DNA of 64,000 nt from Elmis aenea (GCA_947652605.1 OX393576.1:62968966-63032965); one strand, 5' to 3'. Numbered from the stretch's first letter, positions 35,150 to 47,867 are shown. The notes: generated by a model from the letters alone, not told the origin. A program made the numbers and translations.

Positions 35150-36455
35150 TTGATTACATTTCGGTATTAAAATCATGGGTTGCACACACTGCACTTTAAA
35201 TGATTCGTCCTGTTGCATTCGCGGTTAATAACTGAAGTAATATTACATGAACGGGCGTTGCGGTGTACAAAAATGAAATTAAATTTTTATTACATAATTA
35301 TGTTGCTTTTATTGGCTTTGACGACAAGAGACAATTACAGAAATCACTCGGTCACGAAATTATTATCCTGGGATTTTAGAGAGACAATATTAAAGGGATT
35401 TGGTTTGTATTCTTTAACAATGCCATGTTAAGGCGCTTAATGTGACTAATCTATGCTTTACAAGGTTTTAACACGATCTTAATTTGAACGCATGTACAAC
35501 TTATATTTTTCTAAAACTAATACAGATTGGGGCGAACAAGGGCTCTATTATAATTTAAATTTTTTTTTGTGTTGTAATAGTTCCAGTAGGTTATGCACCA
35601 GCGGCCCATCACTGTCTGAAAGCTAAAAGGCGTAATCTATTTCGCTTTAACCACAAATGCATTACACAAAAGTAACTCTAAAGCACTTCGCATTAACGCA
35701 CAACCACAAAAGCATCCAGACAGTTACTGAGTACTTGGTGGACTTGATGAAGGTTCAAACCTACCATGCTGGGCGGAAGAAACTGCACTCACTCAACTTT
35801 GCGTTGCATGTGGCTAGCTCCGTTCATACTCGTTGCAGTGGCTACTAAATGCATTTACTAGTGTCTTACTTGTGGGAATGCAGACTAGAAATATAATTAG
35901 GTAGACTCAGGACGTCGACTTTATCTTTTTATCTAAAACGAAATGCAATGCAAATAAAAATTATGCGTTGTACACATGCTGTTAGCCAGTAAAAATAACG
36001 TTTTTGACTAGACTTATTTATTTATAACACGCTGTAATAGATCTGAAACGTCGAGAACCGTTTAAGATTACTTTTTATTTCACCTGAGACCCGAGGCGAA
36101 CAGTATTAATCGAATGGTTTTGATTTATTTATAATACCTAGATTGATGAATAAGAGTAGTTTTTATGTTTTTTTATTTTATCATAATCTATCTCAACTTA
36201 TTTATTTACAGTAATAATTTCAAATATTTAGTATTCATAGTAGAATGCATTCTTAAAACTGTAATGATCTATATTTTTGGGTATAAGCTACTACATTTGC
36301 AATACAGGGTCGGGCAACATTTTATTTTTATTAAAAAAATAAAAAATCATTGATCAAAAAAGTCGCGAATTTTTGATTTTTTTTTTAAAGAAACTTGACT
36401 ATTTTTCATTTTTACAACTAATTTGTTCATTTATCACACTACATTATATTTTCTA
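35150..36455. other. Non-coding stretch, no gene seen
   Basis: No supported gene. ATACAGGGTCGGGCAACAT at 36303 resembles the end of a CAGGGTG-type element, but I could not find its partner. Confidence 0.4.
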
Positions 36456-36457
36456 TA

Positions 36458-37214
36458 CAGCGTCATTCAAAAAGTATCAACAAATGAAACAGATTTTTAT
36501 TAAAAAATTTCTCAGAAACTTTTGTTCTTGATAAAAATTGGTGGATGACCTAAAACTAATTTTAAGATAGAAAACAGTTAATAAAAAATCATACGATACT
36601 AGATTTTAGCGATTTCAGAAATATTCACAAGGGTGAAGTGGCCTTCAGAAAAAATCTTTATAGAGAAAGATTGTTTAGAATTCAAAAATACTATTAAAGG
36701 TGAAATTTATCGTTAAAATTTCAATGTTTATTTTTATAGTAATTTTAACATCCAAAAAGTCTGCAACAAATGGAAAAGTTATTTTTTTATTCGTTCTCAA
36801 ATAATTTTATTCTTGAGAAAAGTTGGTGCATGGTCCAAAAATAATTTTAAGTTAAAAAAAGTTCAATATAAACTCATACAGGACTGGATTTTAACGATTT
36901 TAGAAACATTTTGGAAGAGTAAAGTGCCCTTATTTTAAAAAAAGTTGTTTACAATTTAAAAATAATACTACTATTAAATAAATTATCGTTTTACCCTGAT
37001 TTTTTTTAAACTCCTTAAATAAAAACACTTTAATCTTGCGAATTGTTCTAAAATTGCTAAAAGCTAGTGTTGTATGAACTTTTATCGAGCTTTTTTAAAC
37101 TTAAAATGAGTTTTAGACCATGCATCAACTTTTCTCAAGAATAAAATTTTCCGATTAATCGATAATAAAAAACTTATCTATTAGTTGCAAACTTTTTGAA
37201 TGTTGACACTACTA
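36458..37214. mobile_element. Foldback element, about 0.76 kb
   Basis: The left end after TA reads CAGCGTCATTCAAAAAGTAT, and the right end read inward contains GTCAACATTCAAAAAGTTTG. Internally a block of about 240 bp (36478-36720) is repeated in diverged form at 36770-37010 and then appears inverted toward the right end, with paired landmarks GCATGGTCCAAAA and TTTTAGACCATGC. It directly abuts the next foldback, so both share the TATA at 37213-37216. Confidence 0.65.
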
Positions 37215-37216
37215 TA

Positions 37217-37841
37217 CAGGGTGTGTAAAAATTGGCTGAAGCGCTACACGTGGCGATGTTCTTCGTAAAATTCTAAGTCGAAAATCTTTATACGAAAATG
37301 TTGTACCATGCTTGCTGTGTCTGCAAGAGGTCCTCAAAGTTTTGACATTTAGTCCTTTAATAAGCGTTAATATTTAATACTTGCAAATGAAAAAGCTGCA
37401 ATTTGGAATAAAAATAAATTTCGAATAGTATTTTTTCCTAGATATTGTGTTCTTCCTTTCAAAAATTGGTGTTTAAAATATGTAAATCACTGATTTGAAT
37501 GAAAATAATACATATGGCAACATTATCATTAGCTGACATCTCTGTTTTTCTCGTAATTATTTCTAGTTTGTCTTTTACGATACCCAAAAGTTTGCAGCTA
37601 TGTTTACGAACTGAAGGCTTTCAGTTCGAACAAAAATTGTAAATACCTAAGTAAAAATTGCTGATAAAGAAATGTCCAAACGCAAATCAATGTATGCAAT
37701 GTTGCCAATTTTTTTTTTCTTTAAATGGTTCCTGAGGCCATAGAAAGCATGGTACAACATTTTTGTATCAAGATTTTCCACTTAGAATTTTACGAAGAAC
37801 ATCGTCACGTGTAGCGCTTTCGCCAATTTACACACACCCTG
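37217..37841. mobile_element. CAGGGTG-type foldback element, 625 bp
   Basis: The ends are CAGGGTGTGTAAAAATTGGC and a near-perfect complement (CGCCAATTTACACACACCCTG) with TA on both sides. The terminal inverted repeat continues through ACACGTGGCGATGTTCTTCG and AAAATTCTAAG for 90 bp or more. The centre is less symmetrical. There is no coding sequence. Confidence 0.88.
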
Positions 37842-37919
37842 TATAAGAGCACGACAGAGGGCACTTTAAGCTTACTATTTTTTTTTATAATTTCAAAGGA
37901 TAAAATATTTAAGGAGTAC

Positions 37920-38200
37920 TAAAAAATACACGGAAAGCCTACTAGTGATGGAATAGAATGGAACCAATAGGTGTAATTGAACTAGCTTTTGTAAATGATA
38001 TAGTTCTTTAAGCTAAGAAGGAAAAAACTTACGTAAAACTTGAGGTTTGGGTAAAGACATTAAAAATATGCAGTATGACACAAAGATTAGGGTGATAGGT
38101 ATAACAAAAAACTATTTAACGATTTCAAATGCGTTACAACAAGTAACGATAAAACAGCTTAGGTGTTTTTAAATCGTCCATTGTAAGTTCACTAGGACGA
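37920..38200 (+). pseudogene. Tiny LINE reverse-transcriptase scrap
   Basis: Translation in the plus strand gives GVIELAFVNDIVL, a degraded version of the LAFADDIVL motif C of LINE reverse transcriptases. It is followed after a stop by AKKEKTYVKLEVWVKTLKIC and, after a shift, by a KVIGITKNYLTISNALQQVT segment that matches the usual KTKVMVI-type and EQV-type downstream blocks. Both flanking polymerase and tail regions are missing. Similarity to the other LINEs in this window is general only. Confidence 0.6.
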
Positions 38201-38204
38201 CGAT

Positions 38205-40785
38205 AGTGATCCTTCAATATTAGACGTAATAATTATAATAATCTTTACTAAATCGATCGAAATTATTTTTCTAATTACTCTCTATATGAATAATTTAATT
38301 TAGTTTAATTATTTAAGTTTGATGAAATGCAAATGAACTGTATCTTTCTTGACTTTTAATAATTAATTATGAGTAATGATAGTAATTTTTCCCCCCCCAA
38401 AAGGTATGGTATACTCATTTTGTTACTAATACTCTATAAGGTAAGAAATAATATTAATTTTGAACGAACTTAAGATATGTGTTTTAAATTGCTGCACAAA
38501 AAAAGTCTTCTCGCTTTAACTGCAAAAATTTAAATAAATAAGTTTAATTTAAAATAACCGATGTAGAAATACTAACCACACCATAATCAAGATTCTTTGT
38601 TTTTAATCACCAGCAACTTATTTATATAAATAAAAATTATAACAATCATATTAATAAATTAATCACTTATCTATATACTACATGATAAATGTTTAAACAA
38701 TTTAAATTTACAACAATTTAAGCAATCACTGTCATTTAAATATCTTTTTTATGTCGTATAGGAGATAATTGCTTTTATACTCATTTTATTGTTGAGTATT
38801 ATGGGCGGTTCTTTCGTTAAATTTATTTGTCGATTAACCTGGCACAGTCTATATTGTGCAACTGTAAAAAACCTCTATAATTGTCTGTAACCCAGTGCAT
38901 TAAAGTTTTGCCAATTAAACAGACAAACCAAAATTTATGGGTGAAATATATAAATTATAACATCTTAAAATCGAAATATTTCTTTTAATTGCTGTAACTT
39001 AAAAATAAAATTTATGTTGTAAGACGAATGTTGTTATTTTAAACACAAATAAATATGAAAGATACCGTTTTTTTTTAAAAATAACTATCTGCATCATATG
39101 AAATCGATTTTTTATAAAAACCTTTACCTTAAAAACTTAACATTTAGATACTTTTGTTAACTTTTTCTGCAACGCATTTGTCTGATAATAACGTGTTTTT
39201 TGAATCTAAATAAGTTATTGGGGATATTTTCATTGAATTGAGCTGGAACATTAATTTAACGTTGAAGTTAACAACATTTACTTTAATCATAAAAGATTTA
39301 TTGGTTAATGACACTTTTATTTGTCAGAACACAGTTGTGTAATCTGTTGGGACAAATTGATTTATGCCGTTGAAGAATTACTTAAAATAAAAAACGATGT
39401 TATTGATAACAATCACTGTATTAAATAGTGTTAAAAGCTGTTATTACAATCAAATAAAAAATACAAAACTAAACGAACACAGAAATTGCCTCACACTCCA
39501 GTCTGGTTTGTAATCACGCAACATTATCGGTCGGTGATCAACTACATAATAAAGAAAATATCCTTATGGGGGTAATTAGTAAGAGTCTGCCAGTAAATGA
39601 ATACAATTTAAAACAAATAATGAATTAAATACATAAGTAGGATGTAAAAACAATTACAATTTGTGCATGTGGAGATTACAAAATTACCTATACTTTTGAT
39701 CGTTTGTGTAATAAATTATTTTTGAAACAAACGGCTTAAGTTAACATTTTAAAATATGTATAAGTTTAATTACATTATTACTTATTTTAATTAAACCTAG
39801 GTAGGTCAAGAAAACACGTGATAAAAATATCTTCATTGCATAAGTTAATCTTTTAGTTATATTCTTTGAAAACTTTAATAAAAAATTCCAAAAATTGGCA
39901 AAGTTACAGCTGTTCAAGCGCTCCCTTGAGCTGCGGTATAATAATGCCGTTATATCGTAAATCTCACTTCTAAAACGCTTAAACTTGAACTCATTTAAGC
40001 CCGCTGAAACAGGGGAGCGACTTATACTTGCGAATTCCAAAATACGCAATTTTTAGTACCTACTAAATAAGCGCACGTACAGCTGTGGGACATTGTTGCA
40101 AGACGCATTCGCACTCTTGGCAACAGCGCTCCGTGACCGCGTCCCAGTGTTTTTCTCAAAATAGTGTTTCAAAAAACAGTAACCATTATATCTTAAAACG
40201 GATGGACCGATTTACATGAGATTTGGTACAGTGTACAGTGAATCTTAATACTGTCTTCTAGTCTTTTTTATTCGTTTAAACGTCGTAGTTAATTTTTTAT
40301 CAATCAAAAAATATCAAATTAGTAGTCAAAAATTTCAAATTCACATTCAGATATCCGCCATTTTGCAAAAAAAAATTAAAATCGGCTACTTTAAGGACTA
40401 GCTTTTTTTGTCCACTCTAAAAATATTTAAACAAAATGTATTTTAGAGAAAAATATTCAAATGTTTATCAAATTATTTGTGTATGTAATATTTTGTAAAA
40501 TATTTGAAACGTGTAATTATTAGCTGTTTTTGTTTTTAAAGCGGAAAATAGTAAGCCATGGTAATTAAATTTTTATCGACCATAGAGCGGTATATTTAGT
40601 TCACAACTATTTCTGTCTGTTATTGGTTAATGGGTAAAGAGTGATGAAAATTTGGAAAAAGTATTGGAAACTCAATCATTCTATAAGTTTTTGAAAAAAA
40701 AACCTGAACGTTGCACATGTTCGATATATAAATAATATTTGGGGATTACTTAAATTTGGAGATGTATGATCTCTGATAAAATAAA
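38205..40785. other. Long AT-rich stretch, no gene seen
   Basis: No supported gene. The minus-strand frame at 39741-40049 (102 codons) has no recognisable motif and a composition expected of AT-rich DNA; it is not called. A run of ten C residues interrupted only once occurs near 38390. Confidence 0.4.
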
Positions 40786-40789
40786 CAGG

Positions 40790-41660
40790 ACGCTAGCCAT
40801 TGAGAAAATCTTTGGAATCATAATTCCAACACTAGACCAATGGGAGTATGGGAGCGTCAAGAAATAGAACTAAATGGCCTGGTCTGGTATACGGACGGTT
40901 CAAAAACGAAAAATGGCACAGGCAGGAATATGGGGAGCAGCACAACTGAAACAGGGCAACCATATTTCAGGCCGAGGTATACGCTATGCACTTGTGTGCA
41001 CAAACACTGTTAGAAAGAGATTTTAATAATAAAAGAATCTTTATAGTGTTCGACAGCTAAGCAGCGTGTAACGCTGTTGGCTCGTCAGGAGTAAACTCAG
41101 GACTTGTTCTGAACTGCATAACGTGCTAGGAAGCAGGAATAATGTTAAACTGGTATGGTGCCAACGGCACACTAATAAATATACCAGGAAACGAAAAGGC
41201 AGATCGCCTAGCCAAAATTGGCAGCGAAACACCTTTCTTCGGACCAGAACCCGCAGTTGGTACATCCTATGGAACAGCCAGCCAAGCGGTGTCTTAATGA
41301 CATTAATAGAGGAGCATAATGCTCATCGGCAGGACAAGCTCATTCTAAGGCAATCCTGGTCGCAGTACAGCAGGGGTGTCAAACTCGCGGCCCGCAACGA
41401 ACATTTTTCCGGCCCGGCCAATATATCGGCGCACAATAATATATAATAAAATAACAAACCGACGCAGAATAAAAATAAGATAGGTAGAATTCGCTAAACG
41501 TTATTTTAATTATACTCTTTTTTTGCTATTAATAAACAAAAAATATTTTTTTTTTCCGGCCCACCTAAAGTTAAACCTTGTTTGTATTGCCCAAGTTAGC
41601 CATTGAGTTTGACACCCCTGCTGTACAGAAACCCGAAAGGTAACCACCTCCGCGAAAATA
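40790..41660 (+). pseudogene. LINE RNase H domain fragment with hAT insertion
   Basis: The plus strand encodes, with frameshifts, a retrotransposon-type RNase H: LVWYTDGSKTKNGTG carries the first catalytic Asp, FQAEVYAMHLCAQTLLERDF the Glu, IFIVFDS the second Asp, and IPGNEKADRLAKIGSETPFF the Asp-containing C-terminal motif. LINE proteins with such a domain include the I, R1 and LOA groups. The polymerase part is not recognisable upstream. The element is interrupted at 41371-41620 by a hAT element and resumes for about 40 bp, ending in an AAT microsatellite at 41650-41670 that may be its tail. Confidence 0.8.
41371..41620. mobile_element. hAT-type MITE, 250 bp
   Basis: Ends are CAGGGGTGTCAAACTC and its exact complement. 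Flanks CAGTACAG (41363-41370) and CTGTACAG (41621-41628) agree at 7 of 8 bases. CGGCCCG-rich subterminal sequence is typical of these short hAT elements. It is inserted in the LINE RNase H fragment. Confidence 0.88.
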
Positions 41661-41674
41661 ATAATAATAATAAA

Positions 41675-43150
41675 TTTGGGGATATTTTTTTTGGAAATTA
41701 AAGTATGTACTTATAGTGTATAGGTACATTAGGGAAAAATTCTTTAGAATTTAGTTTTGCTTGTAAATATTTACTTAAATAAGTAATTTTCTTTAACAAA
41801 TGATTTATTATTTCATTTTTTGTTCCCACTTATTAAATTTCAGATGATGGGCAAGTGAAATTCTTTTTGGAAAGATTTTTAGCTCCATGTCTTAAATTAA
41901 AATCGTAGAGCGTGTTCAAAACAATAAATATTTAAAATCTTTTCATGTTCAAAACCTAAAAAAAGTTTTTTTTTTGGTGGAGAAAACATTTTTAACTTGT
42001 TTTTGAGATTTCAATAAATTTGAATGTTGTCGATTTAACATAGTAGATAATCATTTCACAAATGTCCTAAGATCACCTTTCCTTCGCGTAACACACAAAC
42101 ACAACGATATAGGCATAAAGCTTACTTAATTTAAATCATTAATTTTAAGACCCATAAAGTTTCTCTTGATTTTATGCTCGAAGGTGCAGTCTCATAACAT
42201 ATCTTAATGCGGTGACTGTAATAAACGCATGTTGCAATGATTTAGATACATGATTGTAAAGTGTTGAGTGGCTCCCGATTGTTCCTCAAGGCGGTAGTCA
42301 AACCACAATTCCAGACACTGATAGCTCTAATTACGACAAGTACACAAGCTGCTGGCTGTACCTGATTAATAATTTGTGGATTGAAAATTTATAATCAATT
42401 TTAGACAGTGAATACGTTCACAGTTGATTAAAATTATCTTCAGCAGATTTAAAAATCGGGTTGCAAAGTGTTTTCCTTTCAGAAAAACAGTCATTTTTGG
42501 GACTTTTTGTCCTGTCTTTAAAAATCAGGAGGGACGCGGATTGTCTCTTGTTATCGTTTTAAAATGCAATCAAATTCTTATATACCGTTTTGTAAATTAA
42601 AAATGTTTTAACGGTGTTATAAATGTTGGATTTTTTTTCCAACTGTTTTAAATTACATTTAATTAAATATGTTTTTTTTTAATCATCAATATTATCTAAA
42701 GATTAACGTTTTTAAGATCAGATATCTTTCTTATATTTGCCTATAATGCCTTTAAAATTTAATAAAAAACACGAATGACGTGCACAATAAATTAAAAAGA
42801 TATGTTAGAGGTTTTTTAATATTTAAACAATTTCTTGAATTCGATTATCATTATCACGTAACGTATTTCAAAAATATGAAGTGTCCAACATTTAAATACT
42901 TAAGCCGTGAATTTCACTTATGACATACGTAAAAGTAGGCAGTTTTTTTTGTTCTTGTTCATTTTTTAATTGTTCTTTTCGATAACTTAATGTATTAAAG
43001 AACTCAAGCTCAATACAAGAAGTTTAAAACTTTTTGCGACCTCTTACGAATTTTATTAAAACCAATATATAAAGATGTCTGGCTAATGCAAATATTTTTA
43101 GTAGTGCTTAACATTGCCTATAGATGGTACTACGTGTCTTAAAATTATTT
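41675..43150. other. AT-rich stretch, no gene seen
   Basis: No supported feature was found between the LINE fragment and the flanking repeat of the satellite block. Confidence 0.4.
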
Positions 43151-43151
43151 G

Positions 43152-43170
43152 TTTATCGACGACAGACAGG
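43152..43170. repeat. 19-bp direct repeat, left copy
   Basis: TTTATCGACGACAGACAGG is identical to 47281-47299. It lies immediately left of the first 196-bp satellite unit and may be a target-site duplication. Confidence 0.8.
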
Positions 43171-46100
43171 GAGACCTTTTTCAGACGGCCGTGGATGATA
43201 TCAAACAGTGTTTTATTTGCACTTTTTTTACATCGTTGGATGCGCCAGTCTTTTAGCTACATTTTAAACACCGAAAAAAAATTTTCGGGAGGCTAATAAC
43301 GGAGTTACGAATTTTTTTGTAAACCGAGATGTTTTTATTTTTGCGAGCGAACTCTTGGCATATTACCGGACCTTTTTCAGACGGCCGTGGATGATATCAA
43401 AAAGTGTTTTATTTACACTTTCTTTACATCGTTGGATGCGCCAGTCTTTTAGCTACATTTTAAACACCAATTAAAAATTTTCGGGAGGCTAATAACGGAG
43501 TTACGAATTTTTTTGTAAACCGAGATGTTTTTATTTTTGCGTGCGAACTCTTGGCATATTGCCGGACCTTTTTCAGACGGCCGTGGATGGTATCAAAAAG
43601 TGTTTTATTTACACTTTCTTTACATCGTTGGATGCGCCAGTCTTTTAGCAACATTTTAAACACCGAATCAAAATTTTCGGGTAGCTAATAACGGAGTTAC
43701 GAATTTTTTTGTAGACCGAGATGTTTTTATTTTTGCGAGCGAACTCTTGGCATATTGCCGGACCTTTTTCAGACGGCCGTGGATGATATCAAAAAGTGTT
43801 TTATTTGCACTTTCTTTACATCGTTGGATGCGCCAGTCTTTTAGCTACATTTTAAACACCGAATAAACATTTTCGGGAGGCTAATAACGGAATTACGAAT
43901 TTTTTTGTAAACCGAGATGTTTTTATTTTTGCGAGCGAATTCTCGGCACATTGCCGGACCTTTTTCAGACGGCCGTGGATGGTATCAAAAAGTGTTTTAT
44001 TTACACTTTCTTTACATCGTTGGATGCGCCAGTCTTTTAGCAACATTTTAAACACCGAATCAAAATTTTCGGGTAGCTAATAACGGAGTTACGAATTTTT
44101 TTGTAGACCGAGATGTTTTTATTTTTGCGAGCGAACTCTTGGCATATTGCCGGACCTTTTTCAGACGGCCGTGGATGATATCAAAAAGTGTTTTATTTGC
44201 ACTTTCTTTACATCGTTGGATGCGCCAGTCTTTTAGCAACATTTTAAACACCGAATCAAAATTGTCGGGTAGCTAATAACGGAGTTACGAATTTTTTTGT
44301 AGACCGAGATGTTTTTATTTTTGCGAGCGAACTCTCGGCACATTGCCGGACCTTTTTCAGACGGCCGTGGATGATATCAAAAAGTGTTTTATTTACACTT
44401 TCTTTACATCGTTGGATGCGCCAGTCTTTTAGCAACATTTTAAACACCGAATCAAAATTGTCGGGTAGCTAATAACGGAGTTACGAATTTTTTTGTAGAC
44501 CGAGATGTTTTTATTTTTGCGAGCGAACTCTCGGCATATTGCCGGACCTTTTTCAGACGGCCGTGGATGATATCAAAAAGTGTTTTATTTACACTTTCTT
44601 TACATCGTTGGATGCGCCAGTCTTTTAGCAACATTTTAAACACCGAATCAAAATTTTCGGGTAGCTAATAACGGAGTTACGAATTTTTTTGTAGACCGAG
44701 ATGTTTTTATTTTTGCGAGCGAACTCTTGGCATATTGCCGGACCTTTTTCAGACGGCCGTGGATGATATCAAAAAGTGTTTTATTTGCACTTTCTTTACA
44801 TCGTTGGATGCGCCAGTCTTTTAGCAACATTTTAAACACCGAATCAAAATTGTCGGGTAGCTAATAACGGAGTTACGCATTTTTTTGTAGACCGAGATGT
44901 TTTTATTTTTGCGAGTGAACTCTCGGCACATTGCCGGACCTTTTTCAGACGGCCGTGGATGATATCAAAAAGTGTTTTATTTGCACTTTCTTTACATCGT
45001 TGGATGCGCCAGTCTTTTAGCAACATTTTAAACACCGAATCAAAATTGTCGGGTAGCTAATAACGGAGTTACGAATTTTTTTGTAGACCGAGATGTTTTT
45101 ATTTTTGCGAGCGAACTCTTGGCATATTGCCGGACCTTTTTCAGACGGCCGTGGATGATATCAAAAAGTGTTTTATTTACACTTTCTTTACATCGTTGGA
45201 TGCGCCAGTCTTTTAGCAACATTTTAAACACCGAATCAAAATTTTCGGGTAGCTAATAACGGAGTTACGAATTTTTTTGTAGACCGAGATGTTTTTATTT
45301 TTGCGAGCGAACTCTTGGCATATTGCCGGACCTTTTTCAGACGGCCGTGGATGATATCAAAAAGTGTTTTATTTGCACTTTCTTTACATCGTTGGATGCG
45401 CCAGTCTTAAAGCTACATTTTAAACACCGAATAAACATTTTCGGGAGGCTAATAACGGAGTTACGAATTTTTTTGTAAACCGAGATGTTTTTATTTTTGC
45501 GAGCGAGTTCTCGGCACATTGCCGGACCTTTTTCAGACGGCCGTGGATGGTATCAAAAAGTGTTTTATTTACACTTTCTTTACATCGTTGGATGCGCCAG
45601 TCTTTTAGCAACATTTTAAACACCGAATCAAAATTTTCGGGTAGCTAATAACGGAGTTACGAATTTTTTTGTAGACCGAGATGTTTTTATTTTTGCGAGC
45701 GAACTCTCGGCACATTGCCGGACCTTTTTCAGACGGCCGTGGATGATATCAAAAAGTGTTTTATTTACACTTTCTTTACATCGTTGGATGCGCCAGTCTT
45801 TTAGCAACATTTTAAACACCGAATCAAAATTGTCGGGTAGCTAATAACGGAGTTACGAATTTTTTTGTAGACCGAGATGTTTTTATTTTTGCGAGCGAAC
45901 TCTTGGCACATTGCCGGACCTTTTTCAGACGGCCGTGGATGATATCAAAAAGTGTTTTATTTACACTTTCTTTACATCGTTGGATGCGCCAGTCTTTTAG
46001 CTACATTTTAAACACCAAATAAAAATTTTCGGGAGGCTAATAACGGAGTTACGATTTTTTTTGTAAACCGAGATGTTTTTATTTTTGCGAGCGAACTCTC

Positions 46101-46695
46101 GGCACATTGCCGGACGTTTTTCAGACGGCCGTGGATGATATCAAAAAGAGTTTTATTTACACTTTCTTTACATCGTTGGATGCGCCAGTCTTTTAGCTAC
46201 ATTTTAAACACCAAATAAAAATTTTCGGGTAGCTAATAACGGAGTTACGAATTTTTTTGTAGACCGAGATGTTTTTATTTTTGCGAGCGAACTCTCGGCA
46301 CATTGCCGGACCTTTTTCAGACGGCCGTGGATGATATCAAAAAGTGTTTTATTTACACTTTCTTTACATCGTTGGATGCGCCAGTCTTTTAGCAACATTT
46401 TAAACACCGAATCAAAATTGTCGGGTAGCTAATAACGGAGTTACGAATTTTTTTGTAGACCGAGATGTTTTTATTTTTGCGAGCGAACTCTCGGCACATT
46501 GCCGGACCTTTTTCAGACGGCCGTGGATGATATCAAAAAGTGTTTTATTTACACTTTCTTTACATCGTTGGATGCGCCAGTCTTTTAGCAACATTTTAAA
46601 CACCGAATCAAAATTTTCGGGCCGCTAATAACGGAGTTACGATTTTTTTTGTAGACCGAGATGTTTTAATTTTTGCGAGCGAATTTTTAATTTTT
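43171..46695. repeat. Satellite array: 18 tandem units of 196 bp
   Basis: Units start at the CCTTTTTCAGACGGCCGTGG landmark, which recurs every 196 bp eighteen times without any length change. Each unit runs through TTTACATCGTTGGATGCGCC, ACATTTTAAACACC and CTAATAACGGAGTTACGA. Variants are scattered at a few sites: AGCTAC or AGCAAC, GTAAAC or GTAGAC, CATATT or CACATT, AATTTT or AATTGT. The first and last units are the most diverged, as expected under unequal exchange. Minus-strand frames of 63-67 codons recur in nearly every unit because the sequence is repeated. I do not call them genes. Confidence 0.97.
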
Positions 46696-47280
46696 TGAAC
46701 AACTTTGTAAATTTCAAAATAGTTGAGACAAACGGCATTATACTAAGAAAAATAAACTCATTAACATACTAAAATTTGAACAAAATCGTAAGAGCCGTTT
46801 TCGAGAAAAAATTTCAAAATTTTTAATTGATAGGGCATGTTAAGCTAATGTATCTCAAGATGTGGTCAAAATTTCAAAAAAATAAAACACATTTTAGCGT
46901 TTCTTGCATAAGTATGTGCAGATTTGGATATACCTACCTACTCATGAAATTACTCCCTTCCTACGATCTTAGATAAAATCAAAACGGCGCGTTAAAACAT
47001 TTTGAAATTGATAGGGCATGTTAAGCAAATGTATCTCAAGATGTGGTCAAAATTTAAAAAAAATAAAACACGTTTTAGCGTTTCTTGCATAAGTATGTGC
47101 AGATTTGTATATACCTACTCATGAAATTACTCCCTTGCAATAATTGCATAAGCATTGTGATAAAGCCGATTTAAGTATTTTTTTAATGGTTTTAAAATCA
47201 TGTTGATTATCTGGTCCACTGTAATATGAGTTATCCGAGAACAGAACCCAATCCAAATCCCAAGCTAACTTCAACGACGT
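46696..47280. repeat. Tail of the satellite block with two 181-bp-spaced subrepeats
   Basis: A block beginning AATTGATAGGGCATGTTAAG occurs at 46825 and again at 47006, each followed by ATGTATCTCAAGATGTGGTC, TTTTAGCGTTTCTTGCATAA and CATGAAATTACTCCC. The two copies span roughly 46825-46960 and 47006-47137. This tail is not related to the 196-bp unit and ends at the right copy of the 19-bp direct repeat, so it travels with the array. Confidence 0.8.
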
Positions 47281-47299
47281 TTTATCGACGACAGACAGG
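47281..47299. repeat. 19-bp direct repeat, right copy
   Basis: This is identical to 43152-43170. Immediately outside bases differ between the copies, so the repeat is bounded at exactly 19 bp. Confidence 0.8.
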
Positions 47300-47840
47300 T
47301 CGGTACTAAATTTAATCGTTTTACAAAGGTGTTAGTAATTGTGCAATAAGTAATTAAATATAATAACCTTTGGACAATGACTTTGATTTACCATTTACTG
47401 CAGTTATGTTCAGCAGAGCTATTAAAACTGTTGTTTTAATGCTAAAGAGTAAAATATAATAGGGCTAGGGGAGCTTATAAAAAATGAAGAAAAAACCTGA
47501 TCAGGGCCTTTAAAATACAATATTTACACTAATTAGTGGCTGATAAAGTAAAAATTGTTTTAAAAACATATAACAATGAATTTAAAAGGAAAAAGTTATT
47601 TGCATCATCCCTGAACTAATATAATTTATTGGCATAGCATTATAAATTGATAAACGTGCAAATTTATTTTTTATATGTTTTTAGTTAAACAATTTGCATC
47701 AAAAACTCTACTTTAAAGTAGATTCAATTGTAATTAAATGGCTTTAATTAATATCAACAAGTAAAGTATCGGCTCCAAATAATGTCTGGGTTGCTACACC
47801 TTAATTTTTGGTACAGAGCTATAATTTTTATAGACATCCA
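47300..47840. other. Non-coding stretch
   Basis: No supported gene. It lies between the satellite block and a candidate exon and would be intron if that exon is real. Confidence 0.35.
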
Positions 47841-47867
47841 GTATCTATATTGTATTTTTTAAAGTAC

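Noticed and set aside
39741..40049. 102-codon minus-strand frame as a gene
   Set aside because: No motif, no splice-site context and a composition expected of AT-rich DNA.
41041..41265. Minus-strand 74-codon frame
   Set aside because: It overlaps, in the opposite strand, the plus-strand RNase H domain, which has clear catalytic motifs.
43460..46603. Series of repeated 63-67-codon reading frames as a protein-coding gene family
   Set aside because: They lie in a homogenised 196-bp satellite, cannot join in frame and show no recognisable domain, so repetition alone explains them.
43171..46695. Regular array as a CRISPR
   Set aside because: Whole 196-bp units are repeated with no distinct spacers, and the genome context is eukaryotic.
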